Counted from the stretch's first letter, positions 44,188 through 53,451 are shown. The stretch is DNA of 64,000 nt from CAZKVJ01 sp964556225 (GCA_964556225.1 CAZKVJ010000015.1:1-64000), one strand, 5' to 3'. Notes: a model not told the origin generated them from the letters alone. Program-made: numbers and translations.

Positions 44188-45744
44188 ATGAGCACGGCCA
44201 AAGCCACGTCGACGTCGTCCAAGAAGGCGTCGTCCAAGAAGGCGTCGCCGAAGAAGTCGACCTCCAAGACGGCGTCATCAACGAAGAAGGCGACGGCCGC
44301 GAAGGTCACGCCGGCCCGGCGTGGCGCCGCGTTCTTCGACCTCGACCGGACGTTGCTGGCCGGTGCCTCCGGGCCGGTGTTCTCCGAGGCGATGCGCACC
44401 GCCGGCCTCGTGTCACGGTCGCTGCCAGGCGAGCGGCTGCTCTACGGGCTGTTCAACGCCGTGGGGGAGAACCTGCCGTCGATGGCGCTGGCCCGCCAGG
44501 CCGTCAGCTTCGCGAAGGGTCGCCGCCGGGAGGTCGTCCAGCAGGCCGCCGAGCAGGTCGCCGACCGTCTGGTCGCCCTGGTGCAGCCATTCGCCGGTCC
44601 GCTCATCGAGGAGCACCGCGCCGCGGGGCGGGCGGTCGTGCTCGCCACCACCACGCCCTACGACCTGGTGAAGCCCTTTGCCGACGCGCTCGGCCTCGAC
44701 GACGTGGTCGCCACCCGCTACGGGGTGAACGCCGACGGCACCTACGACGGCACGCTGGCCGGGCCGTTCGTGTGGTCGAACGGGAAGCTGGAGGCGGTGG
44801 TCGACTGGGCCAAGCAGCACGGGGTCGATCTGGCCGAGAGCTACGCCTACAGCGACAGCGTCTACGACATCCCGCTGCTGTCGGCCGTGGGCCACGGGGT
44901 GGCGGTGAACCCGGATCCCCGGCTGGCGGTGATCGCCGTCGCCCGGCGCTGGCCCGTGCTGCACCTCGACGTGTCGCCGGGCGTGCAGAAGGTGCCGCTG
45001 CTCGGCGCCGAGCTGCAGCGCTTGGCCATGCAGTTCGCCCGCCCGGAGCTGGTTCCCTACGCCCGCATCCACATCACCGGCACCGAGCACATCCCGAGCG
45101 ACGGCCCGGCGATCGTGTGCGGCAACCACCGCAGCTACTTCGACCCGGCGGTCATGTCGATGGTGCTCGCTCGCACCGGCCGGTCGGCGCGCTTCTTGGG
45201 CAAGAAGGAGGTCTTCGACGTGCCGGTGGTGGGCCAGCTGGCCCGGGCGTTCGGTGGGATACGCGTGGACCGAGCCACCGGGAGCGACGAGCCGCTGCGG
45301 GCGGCGGCGGCCGCTCTCGACGGCGGCGAGCTGGTGGTGCTCATGCCCGAGGGCACGATCCCGCGGGGGCGGGCGTTCTTCGACCCGGTGCTGAAGGGTC
45401 GTTGGGGCGCGGCCCGGCTGTCGGCGATGACCGGCGCGCCGGTCATCCCGGTGGGCCTGTGGGGTACGGAGAAGGTCTGGCCGCGCTCATCGCGGATCCC
45501 CCACGTGTGGAACGTCACCGACCCGCCGCACGTCAGCGCCACGGTCGGCGAGGCGGTGGCACTGAAGCACGCGTCGCCGGATGCCGACACCAAGCGGATC
45601 ATGGCCGCGATCTCGGCGCTGCTGCCGCCCGAGGCGCGGGTCCGCCGGGAGCCGACGCCGGAGGAGCTGGCGCTGACGCTGCCCCCGGGCTACTCGGGTG
45701 ACCCCGACAAGGAGGGCGAGCGCCGCCCGGGAACGGACCTCTGA
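44188..45744 (+). CDS. HAD-IB hydrolase fused to 1-acylglycerol-3-phosphate acyltransferase
   Basis: A 518-residue two-domain protein. Residues 1-45 are a Lys/Ser/Ala-rich tail (about a dozen Lys). The HAD-IB phosphatase domain (47-255) has FFDLDRTLL with catalytic D51/D53 and YSDSVYDIPLL. The PlsC-like domain (about 285-500) has NHRSYFD (H314, D319) and PEGT (387-390). Domain order is shared with actinobacterial phospholipid enzymes, but the basic tail is unusual and might bind membrane or nucleic acid. ATG 44188 follows TAGCGT by 7 bases (leaderless). Confidence 0.92.
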   Translation: MSTAKATSTSSKKASSKKASPKKSTSKTASSTKKATAAKVTPARRGAAFFDLDRTLLAGASGPVFSEAMRTAGLVSRSLPGERLLYGLFNAVGENLPSMALARQAVSFAKGRRREVVQQAAEQVADRLVALVQPFAGPLIEEHRAAGRAVVLATTTPYDLVKPFADALGLDDVVATRYGVNADGTYDGTLAGPFVWSNGKLEAVVDWAKQHGVDLAESYAYSDSVYDIPLLSAVGHGVAVNPDPRLAVIAVARRWPVLHLDVSPGVQKVPLLGAELQRLAMQFARPELVPYARIHITGTEHIPSDGPAIVCGNHRSYFDPAVMSMVLARTGRSARFLGKKEVFDVPVVGQLARAFGGIRVDRATGSDEPLRAAAAALDGGELVVLMPEGTIPRGRAFFDPVLKGRWGAARLSAMTGAPVIPVGLWGTEKVWPRSSRIPHVWNVTDPPHVSATVGEAVALKHASPDADTKRIMAAISALLPPEARVRREPTPEELALTLPPGYSGDPDKEGERRPGTDL

Positions 45745-46202
45745 CGGTGGGCGAGGCCCACGGTGGCCAGGGTCAGGCACAGTCCGGCGAACGCCAGTGC
45801 TGCCGGGGCGAGCGCCGGCGACGCCCCGACCGAGCCGTTGAGCGCCGCCCACCAGCGGGAGGGCTCCGACATCGACGGCCACCGGTCGGTGAAGCGGGCG
45901 TTCAGCGGTGCCGTCTCGTAGTTGGAGTGGACGTGGCTCCAGACGCCGAAGGCGCTCGCCACGAACGTGCCCAACCCGACCAGGCGGGCCGTGGCAACGG
46001 TCGCCCGTGAGGGGTGGATCGCCAGTGCGAGGGCGGTCACGGCGACGACGGCGAGCACGATCCAGGGGATCACCTGCTCGACGCCGTTCCAGTGCCGCAG
46101 CATCGCCAGCTCGATCGCCGTCACGGCCGCGCTGGCCAGTGACAGCGCGAGGAACCCGCCGCGCAGTGCCCGGGCCGGGTCGGGTCGGGACGTCGAGGAC
46201 AT
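45690..46202 (-). CDS. hypothetical membrane protein
   Basis: A 170-residue protein with four hydrophobic helices near 16-34, 44-62, 70-90 and 125-150. I do not recognise its family. Its 3' end overlaps the convergent acyltransferase gene by 55 bases. Its ATG overlaps the upstream lipoprotein's TGA by one base, so they form one unit; the pair may act together at the membrane. Confidence 0.65.
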   Translation of the reverse strand: MSSTSRPDPARALRGGFLALSLASAAVTAIELAMLRHWNGVEQVIPWIVLAVVAVTALALAIHPSRATVATARLVGLGTFVASAFGVWSHVHSNYETAPLNARFTDRWPSMSEPSRWWAALNGSVGASPALAPAALAFAGLCLTLATVGLAHRQRSVPGRRSPSLSGSPE

Positions 46203-46606
46203 CAGATGGAGAGGACGGCGATGATGGCGTCGACGGTCTCCTCCGTCGGGCCGTACTTGGCCAGCTCCTCGCGGAGGTCGGCGAAGGTCGGGTCGCTGTA
46301 GGGCCGGTACTCGTCGACCTCACGGGCCCACTTGTCGGCGTTCGAGATGCCGGCGGCCTCGAAGGCGGCCTGCAGCTCGGCGATGGTGGCGTTGTTGGCG
46401 TCGACCGTGCCGGTCGCGGCGGCGTTGGTGGCGGCGGGTGTGTCGGTGGTGGTCGCGGCGGCGTCAGTGGCGGCCGGTGCCTCGGTGGCAGCGGGGGCCC
46501 CGGTCGTCGCGGTGGTCTCGTCGGATCCACCGTCGTCGCTGCCGCAGGCGGTCAGGGCGAGGGCACCGGCCACCGCCAGGGCGGCCAGTCGGGGGGCATG
46601 CCTCAT
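46202..46606 (-). CDS. hypothetical lipoprotein with ComEA-like C-terminus
   Basis: A 134-residue lipoprotein. Signal peptide with lipobox LTAC (about residue 19), a 35-residue Thr/Ala linker, and a C-terminal helical domain with VDANNATIAELQAAFEAAG followed by REVDEYRPY. This order resembles a helix-hairpin-helix of ComEA (VDxNxATxxEL... then a Tyr-containing turn), but without the GIG hairpin. The ATG has GAAGGAG upstream at the right distance. Function unknown. Confidence 0.7.
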   Translation of the reverse strand: MRHAPRLAALAVAGALALTACGSDDGGSDETTATTGAPAATEAPAATDAAATTTDTPAATNAAATGTVDANNATIAELQAAFEAAGISNADKWAREVDEYRPYSDPTFADLREELAKYGPTEETVDAIIAVLSI

Positions 46607-46718
46607 CGAGTCGTCTCCTTCGGGCGTCGGGACCCGCGGTCGCGGTCCCATCGCCGCGCAGGTTTGCGGCCGAACCTGAGAGCTCGCCGAGAGCCGGCCG
46701 GGAGCCTGCCGAGCGCGC

Positions 46719-47240
46719 TCAGTCGCCGGTGGTGCCGTCGAGGCGCTGACGGATCAGGTCGGCATGACCGCAGTGGCGGGCGTACTCCTCGATCATGTGC
46801 ACCATCACCCAGCGCAGGTTCGGGCGGAACCCGTTGCGCTCGTGGCGAGCCGGCTGGGCCAGATCGTTGGAGCGGATCACCGCGTCGGCGGCCTCGATCT
46901 CGGCCGTCAGCGCCGCGATCGCTGCGGCCAGCGTGTCGTCCGGGCCGGGGTGCAGGTCGCGGTCGGGGTCCTCGGTGGGGTGGGCGGCGCCGTAGAAGAG
47001 GGGCCCGGCGTCCTCGTCGCCGCGCATCCAGCGCTGGAACCAGTTCCGCTCGACCTCGGCCATGTGACGGATGAGCCCGGTGAGGTTGAGGTCGGAGGGT
47101 TCGACCGATGGCGTGCGGGCCTGCTCGTCGGTGAGCCCCTCGGCCTTGAGCACCAGCGTGCGCCGGTAGTAGTCGAGGAACGAGGTGAGCATCGTGCGCT
47201 CGTCGCCGAGCCCCGGCGGGTCGACCCGGTCGTCAGGCAT
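46719..47240 (-). CDS. DinB family protein (DUF664-type)
   Basis: A 173-residue four-helix DinB/YfiT-like protein, a fold often used as metal- or mycothiol-dependent transferases. Seen: LIRHMAEVERNWFQRWM, VMVHMIEEYARHCGHADLIR; His residues in LIRHM, VHMIEE and CGHAD are candidate metal ligands. ATG 47240 is chosen because it opens MPDDRVDPPG; the 5' end overlaps the nitroreductase gene by 8 bases. Not a DNA polymerase despite the family name. Confidence 0.88.
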   Translation of the reverse strand: MPDDRVDPPGLGDERTMLTSFLDYYRRTLVLKAEGLTDEQARTPSVEPSDLNLTGLIRHMAEVERNWFQRWMRGDEDAGPLFYGAAHPTEDPDRDLHPGPDDTLAAAIAALTAEIEAADAVIRSNDLAQPARHERNGFRPNLRWVMVHMIEEYARHCGHADLIRQRLDGTTGD

Positions 47241-47928
47241 CGCGGCCCTCCTGGCTGTGGGGCCGCGCACCGAACGCCGGGCCGTCGAAGCGGTCGACCG
47301 TAGCGAACGTGTCGACGGGCGCGCGCCGGAGCCGGGTGGGCTGGTGCTCCGGGTGGCCGAGGAAGAGCGTGGCGGCAAGGGCGTGGCCGGCGGGCAGGCC
47401 GAGGAGGGGAGCGGCGAGCGGCTCGGCCCGTGACAGGAACGTGGTCATCACCCCGCCCAGGCCCCGCTCGCGGGCCGCCAGCAGGAGGCTCCAGCAGAAC
47501 GGGTAGACGCTCGCTCCACCAGTGAGCGGCGGCCGGTCGAGGCCGGCATCCATCATGGCGATCCGCCCGAGGTCGGCGGCCACCACCAGCACCACCGGTA
47601 CGTCGACGATGTGGTCGAGCAGGTCGTTGGGCGCACCACCGGCCCGGGTGGCCGGCCGCTCCGACGTGGCGCCCTCGACGGCGGCGAACGGCGTGCGCCC
47701 GGTAGCGGCGATGGCGGCGTACTCGTCCCAGATCGGGCGCATGGTGTCGGCCAGGGCCCGTCGGCGCGCCGGGTCGCGCACCACCACGACCCGCCACGGC
47801 TGGCGGTTGCCGCCGCTCGGCGCGAACCGGGCATCGTCGAGGATGGCCGCCAGCGTGTCGTCGTCGACGGCTTGGGAGGTGAAGCGCCGCACGGCGCCAG
47901 TGGTGCGCAGCGCCGGGCTCAGCTCCAT
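47233..47928 (-). CDS. nitroreductase family protein
   Basis: A 231-residue FMN-dependent oxidoreductase of the nitroreductase/BluB-like superfamily. RFAPSGGNRQPWRVVVVRD is the conserved FMN-binding start and GGASVYPFCWSLLLAARERGLGGVMTTF the second conserved block. Length is typical. It lies 12 bases downstream of aconitase and overlaps the DinB gene, so acn-nitroreductase-DinB is probably one transcript. Substrate not known. Confidence 0.88.
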   Translation of the reverse strand: MELSPALRTTGAVRRFTSQAVDDDTLAAILDDARFAPSGGNRQPWRVVVVRDPARRRALADTMRPIWDEYAAIAATGRTPFAAVEGATSERPATRAGGAPNDLLDHIVDVPVVLVVAADLGRIAMMDAGLDRPPLTGGASVYPFCWSLLLAARERGLGGVMTTFLSRAEPLAAPLLGLPAGHALAATLFLGHPEHQPTRLRRAPVDTFATVDRFDGPAFGARPHSQEGRDA

Positions 47929-47940
47929 CGACGGGGCCCG

Positions 47941-50211
47941 TCAGGATCCGCTGGCCGCGACCTTGGCCCGCACCACGTTGAGCGCGCTGCCGGCCCGGAA
48001 CCACTCGACCTGCTCGTCGCTGAAGGTGTGGGTGGCCCGGAACTCGGTGGTGGTGCCGTCGGCGTGCACGATCCGGCACTGGACCGGCTGGCCGGGCACC
48101 GGCGGCAGGCCGAGCACGTCGATGCGGTCGTCCTGGCCGATGAGGTCGTACGTGGCGGGGTCGGCGAACGTGAGCGGGACCATGCCCTGTTTCTTCAGGT
48201 TCGTCTCGTGGATGCGGGCGAAGCTGCGGGCGAAGATCACCACACCACCCCGGAAGCGGGGCTCCATGGCGGCGTGCTCGCGCGAGCTGCCCTCGCCGTA
48301 GTTGCGATCGCCGACGGCGCACCAGCGGATGCCGGCCTCGCCGTAGCGCTTGGCGATCTCGGGGAACGAGCGGGTGGCGCCGTCGGTCTGGTCCTTGCCC
48401 TCGCCGGTGGCGCCGGTGAAGGCGTTCACCACGCCGAGGAACAGGTTGCCGGAGATGTTCTCGAGGTGGCCGCGGTAGGTGAGCCACTTGCCGGCGGCCG
48501 AGATGTGGTCGGTGGTGCACTTGCCGTCGGCCTTCATGAGCACCGGCAGGCCGAGGTAGTCCTGGCCGTCCCACGCCGGGAACGGCGCCAGCAGCTGGAG
48601 GCGGTCCGACGCCGGGTCGACCACCACCTCGATGCCGCTGCCATCGGCGGGCGGGGCGACGAAGGTGTCATGGCCGGGGTCGTAGCCCTTGGCCGGCAGC
48701 ACCTCGCCGACCGGCGCCTCGAGGCGCACCTGCGTGCCGTCCGGTGCCGTGATGGTGTCGGTGGTGGGGTCGAAGTCGAGCCGGCCGGCCAGCGCCAGGG
48801 CGATCACGGTGTCCGGCGAGGTGACGAACGACAGCGTGTTGACGGAGCCGTCGTTGCGCTTGGGGAAGTTGCGGTTGAACGAGTTGACGATGGTGTTCGG
48901 CCGCTCCGTGACCTCCTTGGCCCGCTCCCACTGGCCGATGCAGGGGCCGCAGGCGTTGGCGAGCACGGTGGCGCCGATGGCGGTGAGGTCGTAGAGCAGG
49001 CCGTCGCGCTCGATGGTGGCGCGGATCTGCTCGGAGCCCGGGGTGATGAGCAGCTCCGTCGTCGCCGTCAGGCCCTTCGCCGCCGCCTGGCGGGCGACCG
49101 ACGCGGCGCGAGTGATGTCCTCGTACGAGCTGTTGGTGCAGCTGCCGATGAGGGCCGACGAGATCTCGAGCGGCCAGCCGTGCTCGGCTGCCGCCGCACC
49201 CACATCGGCGCCGACCCGGTGGGCCCGGTCGGGGGAATGGGGGCCGTTGATGAGCGGCTTGAGCTGCGACAGGTCGATCTCGATGAGCTGGTCGTACTGC
49301 GCGCCGTCGTCGGGGCGGAGGTGCTCGGCCACCCGGTCGGCGGCGTCGGCGATGGCCTCGCGGCCGGTGGCCTTCAGGTACATCGCCATGTTGGTGTCGT
49401 AGGCGAACAGCGACGTGGTGGCGCCGATCTCGGCGCCCATGTTGCAGACGGTGGCCTTGCCGGTGGCGGAGATGCTGTCGGCGCCGGGGCCGAAGTACTC
49501 CACGATGGCGCCGGTGCCGCCCTCGACGGTGAGCACCCGGGCCACCTCGAGGATCACGTCCTTGGGGCTCGACCAGCCGGACAGCTCGCCGGTGAGGCGC
49601 ACGCCGATCACCTTCGGCCAGCGGACGTTGAACGGGAAGCCGGTCATGACGTCGACGGCGTCGGCGCCGCCCACGCCGATGGCGACCATGCCGAGGCCGC
49701 CGGCGTTGGGGGTGTGGCTGTCGGTGCCGATCATCATCCCGCCGGGGAAGGCGTAGTGCTCGAGCACGACCTGGTGGATGATGCCGCTGCCCGGGCCCCA
49801 GAAGCCGATGCCGTACTTGGCAGAGACCGAGCGCAGGAACTCGTACACCTCGGCATTGGTGTCGATGGCCACGCCGAGGTCGATCGAGGCGCCGACCTTG
49901 GCCTGGATGAGGTGGTCGCAGTGCACGGTGGACGGCACCGCGGTGCGGGGCAGGCCGGCGGTCATGAACTGGAGCAGCGCCATCTGGGCGGTGGCGTCCT
50001 GCATGGCCACGCGGTCGGGGTGGAAGTCGGCGTAGCTGGCGCCGCGCTCCATCTCCTGCCCGGCGGGGTCGACGAGGTGGTTGACGAGCACCTTCTCCAT
50101 GAGCGTGAGCGGGCGGCCGAGGCGCTGGCGCCCGAGGGCGACCCGCTCGGGCAGCGTGGCGTACACCCCTTCGACCAGCTCGATCGGCGTTCCGGCGGAG
50201 ACAGCGCTCAT
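47941..50211 (-). CDS. acn: aconitate hydratase (mitochondrial-type)
   Basis: A 756-residue [4Fe-4S] enzyme isomerising citrate and isocitrate. Cluster cysteines lie in [10 protein letters not shown] and [11 protein letters not shown]; active-site and substrate blocks include [23 protein letters not shown] and [19 protein letters not shown]. Length and order match the mitochondrial-type enzyme rather than AcnA/IRP. ATG 50211 has AGAAGGGT upstream; a longer TTG frame to 50283 would run into the operator and is rejected. It is divergent from a GntR regulator and shares its promoter region. Confidence 0.95.
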   Translation of the reverse strand: MSAVSAGTPIELVEGVYATLPERVALGRQRLGRPLTLMEKVLVNHLVDPAGQEMERGASYADFHPDRVAMQDATAQMALLQFMTAGLPRTAVPSTVHCDHLIQAKVGASIDLGVAIDTNAEVYEFLRSVSAKYGIGFWGPGSGIIHQVVLEHYAFPGGMMIGTDSHTPNAGGLGMVAIGVGGADAVDVMTGFPFNVRWPKVIGVRLTGELSGWSSPKDVILEVARVLTVEGGTGAIVEYFGPGADSISATGKATVCNMGAEIGATTSLFAYDTNMAMYLKATGREAIADAADRVAEHLRPDDGAQYDQLIEIDLSQLKPLINGPHSPDRAHRVGADVGAAAAEHGWPLEISSALIGSCTNSSYEDITRAASVARQAAAKGLTATTELLITPGSEQIRATIERDGLLYDLTAIGATVLANACGPCIGQWERAKEVTERPNTIVNSFNRNFPKRNDGSVNTLSFVTSPDTVIALALAGRLDFDPTTDTITAPDGTQVRLEAPVGEVLPAKGYDPGHDTFVAPPADGSGIEVVVDPASDRLQLLAPFPAWDGQDYLGLPVLMKADGKCTTDHISAAGKWLTYRGHLENISGNLFLGVVNAFTGATGEGKDQTDGATRSFPEIAKRYGEAGIRWCAVGDRNYGEGSSREHAAMEPRFRGGVVIFARSFARIHETNLKKQGMVPLTFADPATYDLIGQDDRIDVLGLPPVPGQPVQCRIVHADGTTTEFRATHTFSDEQVEWFRAGSALNVVRAKVAASGS

Positions 50212-50278
50212 CTTCGGCGACCCTTCTTTCGATTCGTCCGACTGGTTCGGGTTGGGGCTTGCGCTCGTCCCCGATGTA

Positions 50279-50296
50279 GACAACTCTAATACAAGT
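50279..50296. promoter_or_regulatory. operator-like repeat between acn and gntR
   Basis: GACAACT-CTAA-TACAAGT. The minus-strand acn -10 candidate TAGAGT (50288-50283) and the plus-strand TCTAAT both fall inside it, and its last two bases overlap the gntR GTG. The same spacing and 15 of 17 matching bases occur in the icd promoter. Confidence 0.6.
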
Positions 50297-51026
50297 GAGG
50301 ACGATCCGCTACCAGGTGATCGCCGACGCCCTGCGCCAGCGGGTGCGCGCCGGCGAGTACGCGCCCGGCCGGGTGCTGCCGAGCGAGGCGGAGCTCGGCG
50401 TCGAGTTCGACGCCAGCCGGGTCACGGTGCGCCGGGCGCTCGAGGTGCTGCGCGACGAGGGGCTGGTCGACGCCCGCCAGGGCTTCGGGTGGTTCGTGGC
50501 CACCAGCCCGATCCCCCAACCGCTGGGGCGGCTCTCCACCATCGAGGCCCAGATGGCCGAGCAGGGGATCCGCGCCGAGCGGCGGATCCTGGAGTTCGCG
50601 TTCGTCGGCGCCAACCCGCACGTGCGGCGGATCCTGGGCGTCGAGCAGGTGCTGCGGGTGAAGCGGCTGAACCTGGCCGACGGCGAGCCGTTCGCCGTGG
50701 TGACCGTGTGGTGCCCGGCCGAATTGGGCGAGCACCTGTCGCGCCTCGACGTGGAGCGCTCGCCGTTCTACGAGTTGCTCGACGTGGCGCTGGCCGGGGC
50801 GACGCAGACGATCGGCGCCGACGCCGCGTCCGTGGGCGACGCCGGGCTGCTCGGGATCCCGCCCGGCTCGCCGGTGCTGCGCTGCGAGCGGGTCACCGGC
50901 GGCCCCGACGGTCGCCCGGTGCTGATCTCCGAGCACGTGTTCCCGGCCCATCGCACCCAGTTCGTCGTCGACCTCCCCCAGGCCGAGCGCTCCATCGCCC
51001 CCACCGGCCTCCGCCTCGTCGACTGA
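50295..51026 (+). CDS. GntR/HutC family regulator with UTRA domain
   Basis: A 243-residue regulator. N-terminal GntR winged HTH (1-65): [52 protein letters not shown]-terminal UTRA ligand-binding domain (about 85-240) with [21 protein letters not shown] and [16 protein letters not shown] domains sense small molecules, often sugars or metabolites; a TCA intermediate is plausible here. It is divergent from acn. The GTG is the natural N-terminus and overlaps the operator, so autorepression is likely. Confidence 0.92.
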   Translation: MRTIRYQVIADALRQRVRAGEYAPGRVLPSEAELGVEFDASRVTVRRALEVLRDEGLVDARQGFGWFVATSPIPQPLGRLSTIEAQMAEQGIRAERRILEFAFVGANPHVRRILGVEQVLRVKRLNLADGEPFAVVTVWCPAELGEHLSRLDVERSPFYELLDVALAGATQTIGADAASVGDAGLLGIPPGSPVLRCERVTGGPDGRPVLISEHVFPAHRTQFVVDLPQAERSIAPTGLRLVD

Positions 51027-51035
51027 CGCATGTGC

Positions 51036-51079
51036 GTTTGTTCGATTTGCCAGCAGATCTGCTGGCAAATCGAACAAAC
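51036..51079. repeat. 44-bp perfect palindrome, copy 2
   Basis: GTTTGTTCGATTTGCCAGCA followed by GATC and the exact reverse complement of that arm, with no loop. It shares the outer design with copy 1 at 2562-2605. It lies 9 bases after the gntR stop and 25 bases before the next start. Confidence 0.85.
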
Positions 51080-51104
51080 GTGGTGGGAGTAGCGTGCCGG
51101 GGGC

Positions 51105-52643
51105 ATGAGCACGGCCGTCGAGGACCCGCCCGCGCCGCTCACCGGGCGGGTGCTGTGGTGGCGGGCCCCGTGGCTGTGGGCCGGGGGTGCATGGCTGGCG
51201 GTGTACGCCGCGGTGGCGTTCGGGGGGCAGCGCTTCAGCACGGCCTACCTCGGCTACGGCTGGCAGCTCGTCCCGTTCGACACCCTCGAGCGTGACCCGC
51301 TCGGCAGCGTCTGGTACCTGCACGTGCAGCCGCCGCTGTGGAACCTCACCCTCGGCGGGCTGGCCCGGCTGTCGCCGTTCACCACCGCCGCCACGCTGCA
51401 GGTCTTGATGGCCGGCTTCGGCGTGGCCACCGCCGCGTTCGCCGCCGCGCTGCTGACCCGGCTCGGCTACCGGCCCGGGTGGGCGACGGGGTTGGCGCTG
51501 TTGGCGACGCTGCACCCGGAGGTGCTCAAGGGCGCGTTCGAGCCCAACTACGAGCTGGCGTTGGCGGCGATGCTGGTGGCGCTGGCGTGGACGGTGGCCC
51601 GGGCTGTCGGGCCGGCGGCCGGACGCTGGGCGTTGGTCGCGGTGGCCGCCGTCGCCACCGTGGTGATCATGACCCGCAGCCTGTACCACCCGGCCTGGGC
51701 ATTGGCGGTGATCTGCCTGGTCGCCTGGCGGCTGCGGGGGCGCATCGACCGCAAGGTGGTGCTCGTCGCCCTGGCCGTTCCGGTGCTCGTCGCCGGGATG
51801 TGGATGGTGAAGAACCAGGTGCTGTTCGGGCGGGCGACGTTGTCGAGCTGGTTCGGCATGAACCTGCAGCGGGCGGTGATCCCGGTCGTCCCGCGCGACG
51901 AGCTGCAGGCGCTGTACGACGACGGGAAGGTCTCCGACATTGCGCTCATCGGCCCGTTCGGCAACTACGACTTGTACGCGCCGGTGATGCCGCCGTGCAC
52001 GCCGGCGCACGACCACGCCGCGGTCAGCGAACCGATGCGCACGACCGACGAGTTCAGCCCGAACTTCAACTACGAGTGCTTCCTGCCGGTGTTCGACCAG
52101 GCCGGCGAGGATGCCTGGGCGGTCATCTGGGCCGAGCCGGACGACTTCCTCGAGGGCCGCGTCTGGTCCGCCCGCACGATGTTCGCGGTGTCGGTGCGCC
52201 CGAGCGAGTCGGACTCGTGGCCGATGCGGGTGCTCGACGACGTCTATGCCGTGGCGCGCTTCGACGTCGATGGCACGATCTCCACCCACGGCTGGGGCTC
52301 GCCGATCTTCGGTGACCTGATCGCCCCGTCGCGCTTCGGGCTGATCCCGGTCGTGATGTACGCCGGGCTGGTCGGCGCCGGGCTGTGGTGCGGGTGGCTG
52401 GTGGTGCGCCGCCGGGACGATCCGGTGCGGACCACGGTGCTGGCCGTGGCCGGGTTCACCGTGCTCTTCACCTTCGTGGTGGGCATCACCGGCGAGCTCG
52501 GCGAACAGGCCCGCTTCCGCACCATGACGGACCCCTTGGTGTGGACGCTCGCCGTGGCGGAGGCGCTGCGCCTCCTGTGCCGGTGGCGCCGCTGGACGTG
52601 GCTGGGGGAGCCGTCACCGTCAGGGTGTGCGCAGGACCCGTAG
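51105..52643 (+). CDS. hypothetical GT-C-like integral membrane protein
   Basis: A 512-residue polytopic protein with about ten helices. Early RFSTAYLGYGWQLVPFDTLERDP and PPLWNLTLGGLARLSP resemble the first luminal loop of GT39-type glycosyltransferases, though the acidic pair is not clear. A large extracytoplasmic region (about 265-390) holds two Cys (PPCTPAH, NYECFLP) that could pair. TAGCGT lies 9 bases before the ATG. It may transfer a sugar to a lipid or protein, but no donor or acceptor can be named. Confidence 0.7.
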   Translation: MSTAVEDPPAPLTGRVLWWRAPWLWAGGAWLAVYAAVAFGGQRFSTAYLGYGWQLVPFDTLERDPLGSVWYLHVQPPLWNLTLGGLARLSPFTTAATLQVLMAGFGVATAAFAAALLTRLGYRPGWATGLALLATLHPEVLKGAFEPNYELALAAMLVALAWTVARAVGPAAGRWALVAVAAVATVVIMTRSLYHPAWALAVICLVAWRLRGRIDRKVVLVALAVPVLVAGMWMVKNQVLFGRATLSSWFGMNLQRAVIPVVPRDELQALYDDGKVSDIALIGPFGNYDLYAPVMPPCTPAHDHAAVSEPMRTTDEFSPNFNYECFLPVFDQAGEDAWAVIWAEPDDFLEGRVWSARTMFAVSVRPSESDSWPMRVLDDVYAVARFDVDGTISTHGWGSPIFGDLIAPSRFGLIPVVMYAGLVGAGLWCGWLVVRRRDDPVRTTVLAVAGFTVLFTFVVGITGELGEQARFRTMTDPLVWTLAVAEALRLLCRWRRWTWLGEPSPSGCAQDP

Positions 52644-52727
52644 CGGGTCCCGCCACGCGGCGATCGATGCCGGGACGGTGGTCGCCACCGCACTCGCGAG
52701 CACGACCGGCCCGACCGACGAGAGGTG
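52620..52727 (-). pseudogene. C-terminal remnant of an FtsX-like ABC permease
   Basis: The minus frame ends VATTVPASIAAWRDPLRVLRTP, the typical last helix and basic tail of FtsX/MacB-type permeases. Nothing permease-like precedes it, so only the final ~35 codons remain. It overlaps the convergent GT-C gene's 3' end by 24 bases. Confidence 0.5.
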
Positions 52728-53114
52728 ATCGGACCGGAGCAGTCCGGCACCGGCTTCTCGCAGGCCGTTTCCCCTGCCGAGGGGTCGTCTGCATCGAGCC
52801 CTGTCCCGGACGCCGCATCGAGCGAACAGGTGAGGATCTCCGACTTCCGGGCGGCGCTGGCACAGTCTGCGGCGCTTGCCACTCTGGGATGCGACGACGC
52901 CGACGATTGCGGTGCTGGAGGCGGCTGCGGGCTCGGCGGCCGGGGCCCGGCTCGTCGCGATCGAGCCGATCGACGTCACACAGCGCGCACAAGTCGTCTG
53001 CGACGACGCAGATGGCAAGCCGACCCCGGAGCAGTGCGCTGAGTCGATTACCTCGCGCTGGTCAGGTATCACTTCGAGCTCGGTCGCTCGGCGCCGTTTG
53101 GTCGCTCAGCCGAC
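52728..53114. other. decayed stretch without intact gene
   Basis: Protein-like fragments appear on the plus strand in changing frames (SEQVRISDFRAALAQSAALATLG, then TIAVLEAAAGSAAGARLVAIEPI, then VDYLALVRYHFELGRSAPFG leading into the frame at 53115). There is no start with a promoter pattern. Probably a frameshifted gene. Confidence 0.45.
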
Positions 53115-53432
53115 GTGTCGTCGGAGCTCCGGAAGCCGTTCTCGGTCGACATCCTCGTGGGGAACACGTCGACCGACCGCGCTGACCTCGACGCGGTCAC
53201 CGAGCAGGCTCGATCGGCGATCGTGAAGGCGGCGCCGGTAGGGATGACGTTCGCGATGTTCCTGGCGGCGCGAAATGGCCAGATCGGCCTCGCCCTCTGG
53301 AATGCGTGGGCAGTCGCGGATGATTCGGGGATGCTCCATTCACTGTTCGTCGCCCCGGCCGAGTCGACGGTGGCGGTTCGCGACTGGACCGACGAGCTGA
53401 TGGCATTGGAGAGCTTCCCCGCACCGGCGTGA
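53115..53432 (+). CDS. hypothetical protein, likely 3' part of a frameshifted gene
   Basis: A 105-residue frame ending FPAPA, with natural-looking composition (SVDILVGNTSTDRADLDAV, FAMFLAARNGQIGLALWNAWAV). The frame is open back to 53043 with equally protein-like residues but no start codon, so the true protein was probably longer and broken by a frameshift near 53041. I do not recognise it. It lies between two GT-C-like genes. Confidence 0.4.
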   Translation: MSSELRKPFSVDILVGNTSTDRADLDAVTEQARSAIVKAAPVGMTFAMFLAARNGQIGLALWNAWAVADDSGMLHSLFVAPAESTVAVRDWTDELMALESFPAPA

Positions 53433-53451
53433 CGGGCGGCGTGCTCCGGCG

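Noticed and set aside
46719..47240. DinB call as DNA polymerase IV
   Set aside because: The family name is historic; the sequence is a four-helix DinB/DUF664 protein with no polymerase motifs.
50209..50283. Longer aconitase start at 50283 (TTG)
   Set aside because: It would place the start inside the shared operator and promoter; ATG 50211 has a good ribosome-binding site and matches the family N-terminus.
52725..53042. Plus-strand frame of 105 codons as an intact gene
   Set aside because: Its start is the reverse complement of the permease remnant, and protein-like sequence changes frame about halfway. Treated as part of a decayed patch.
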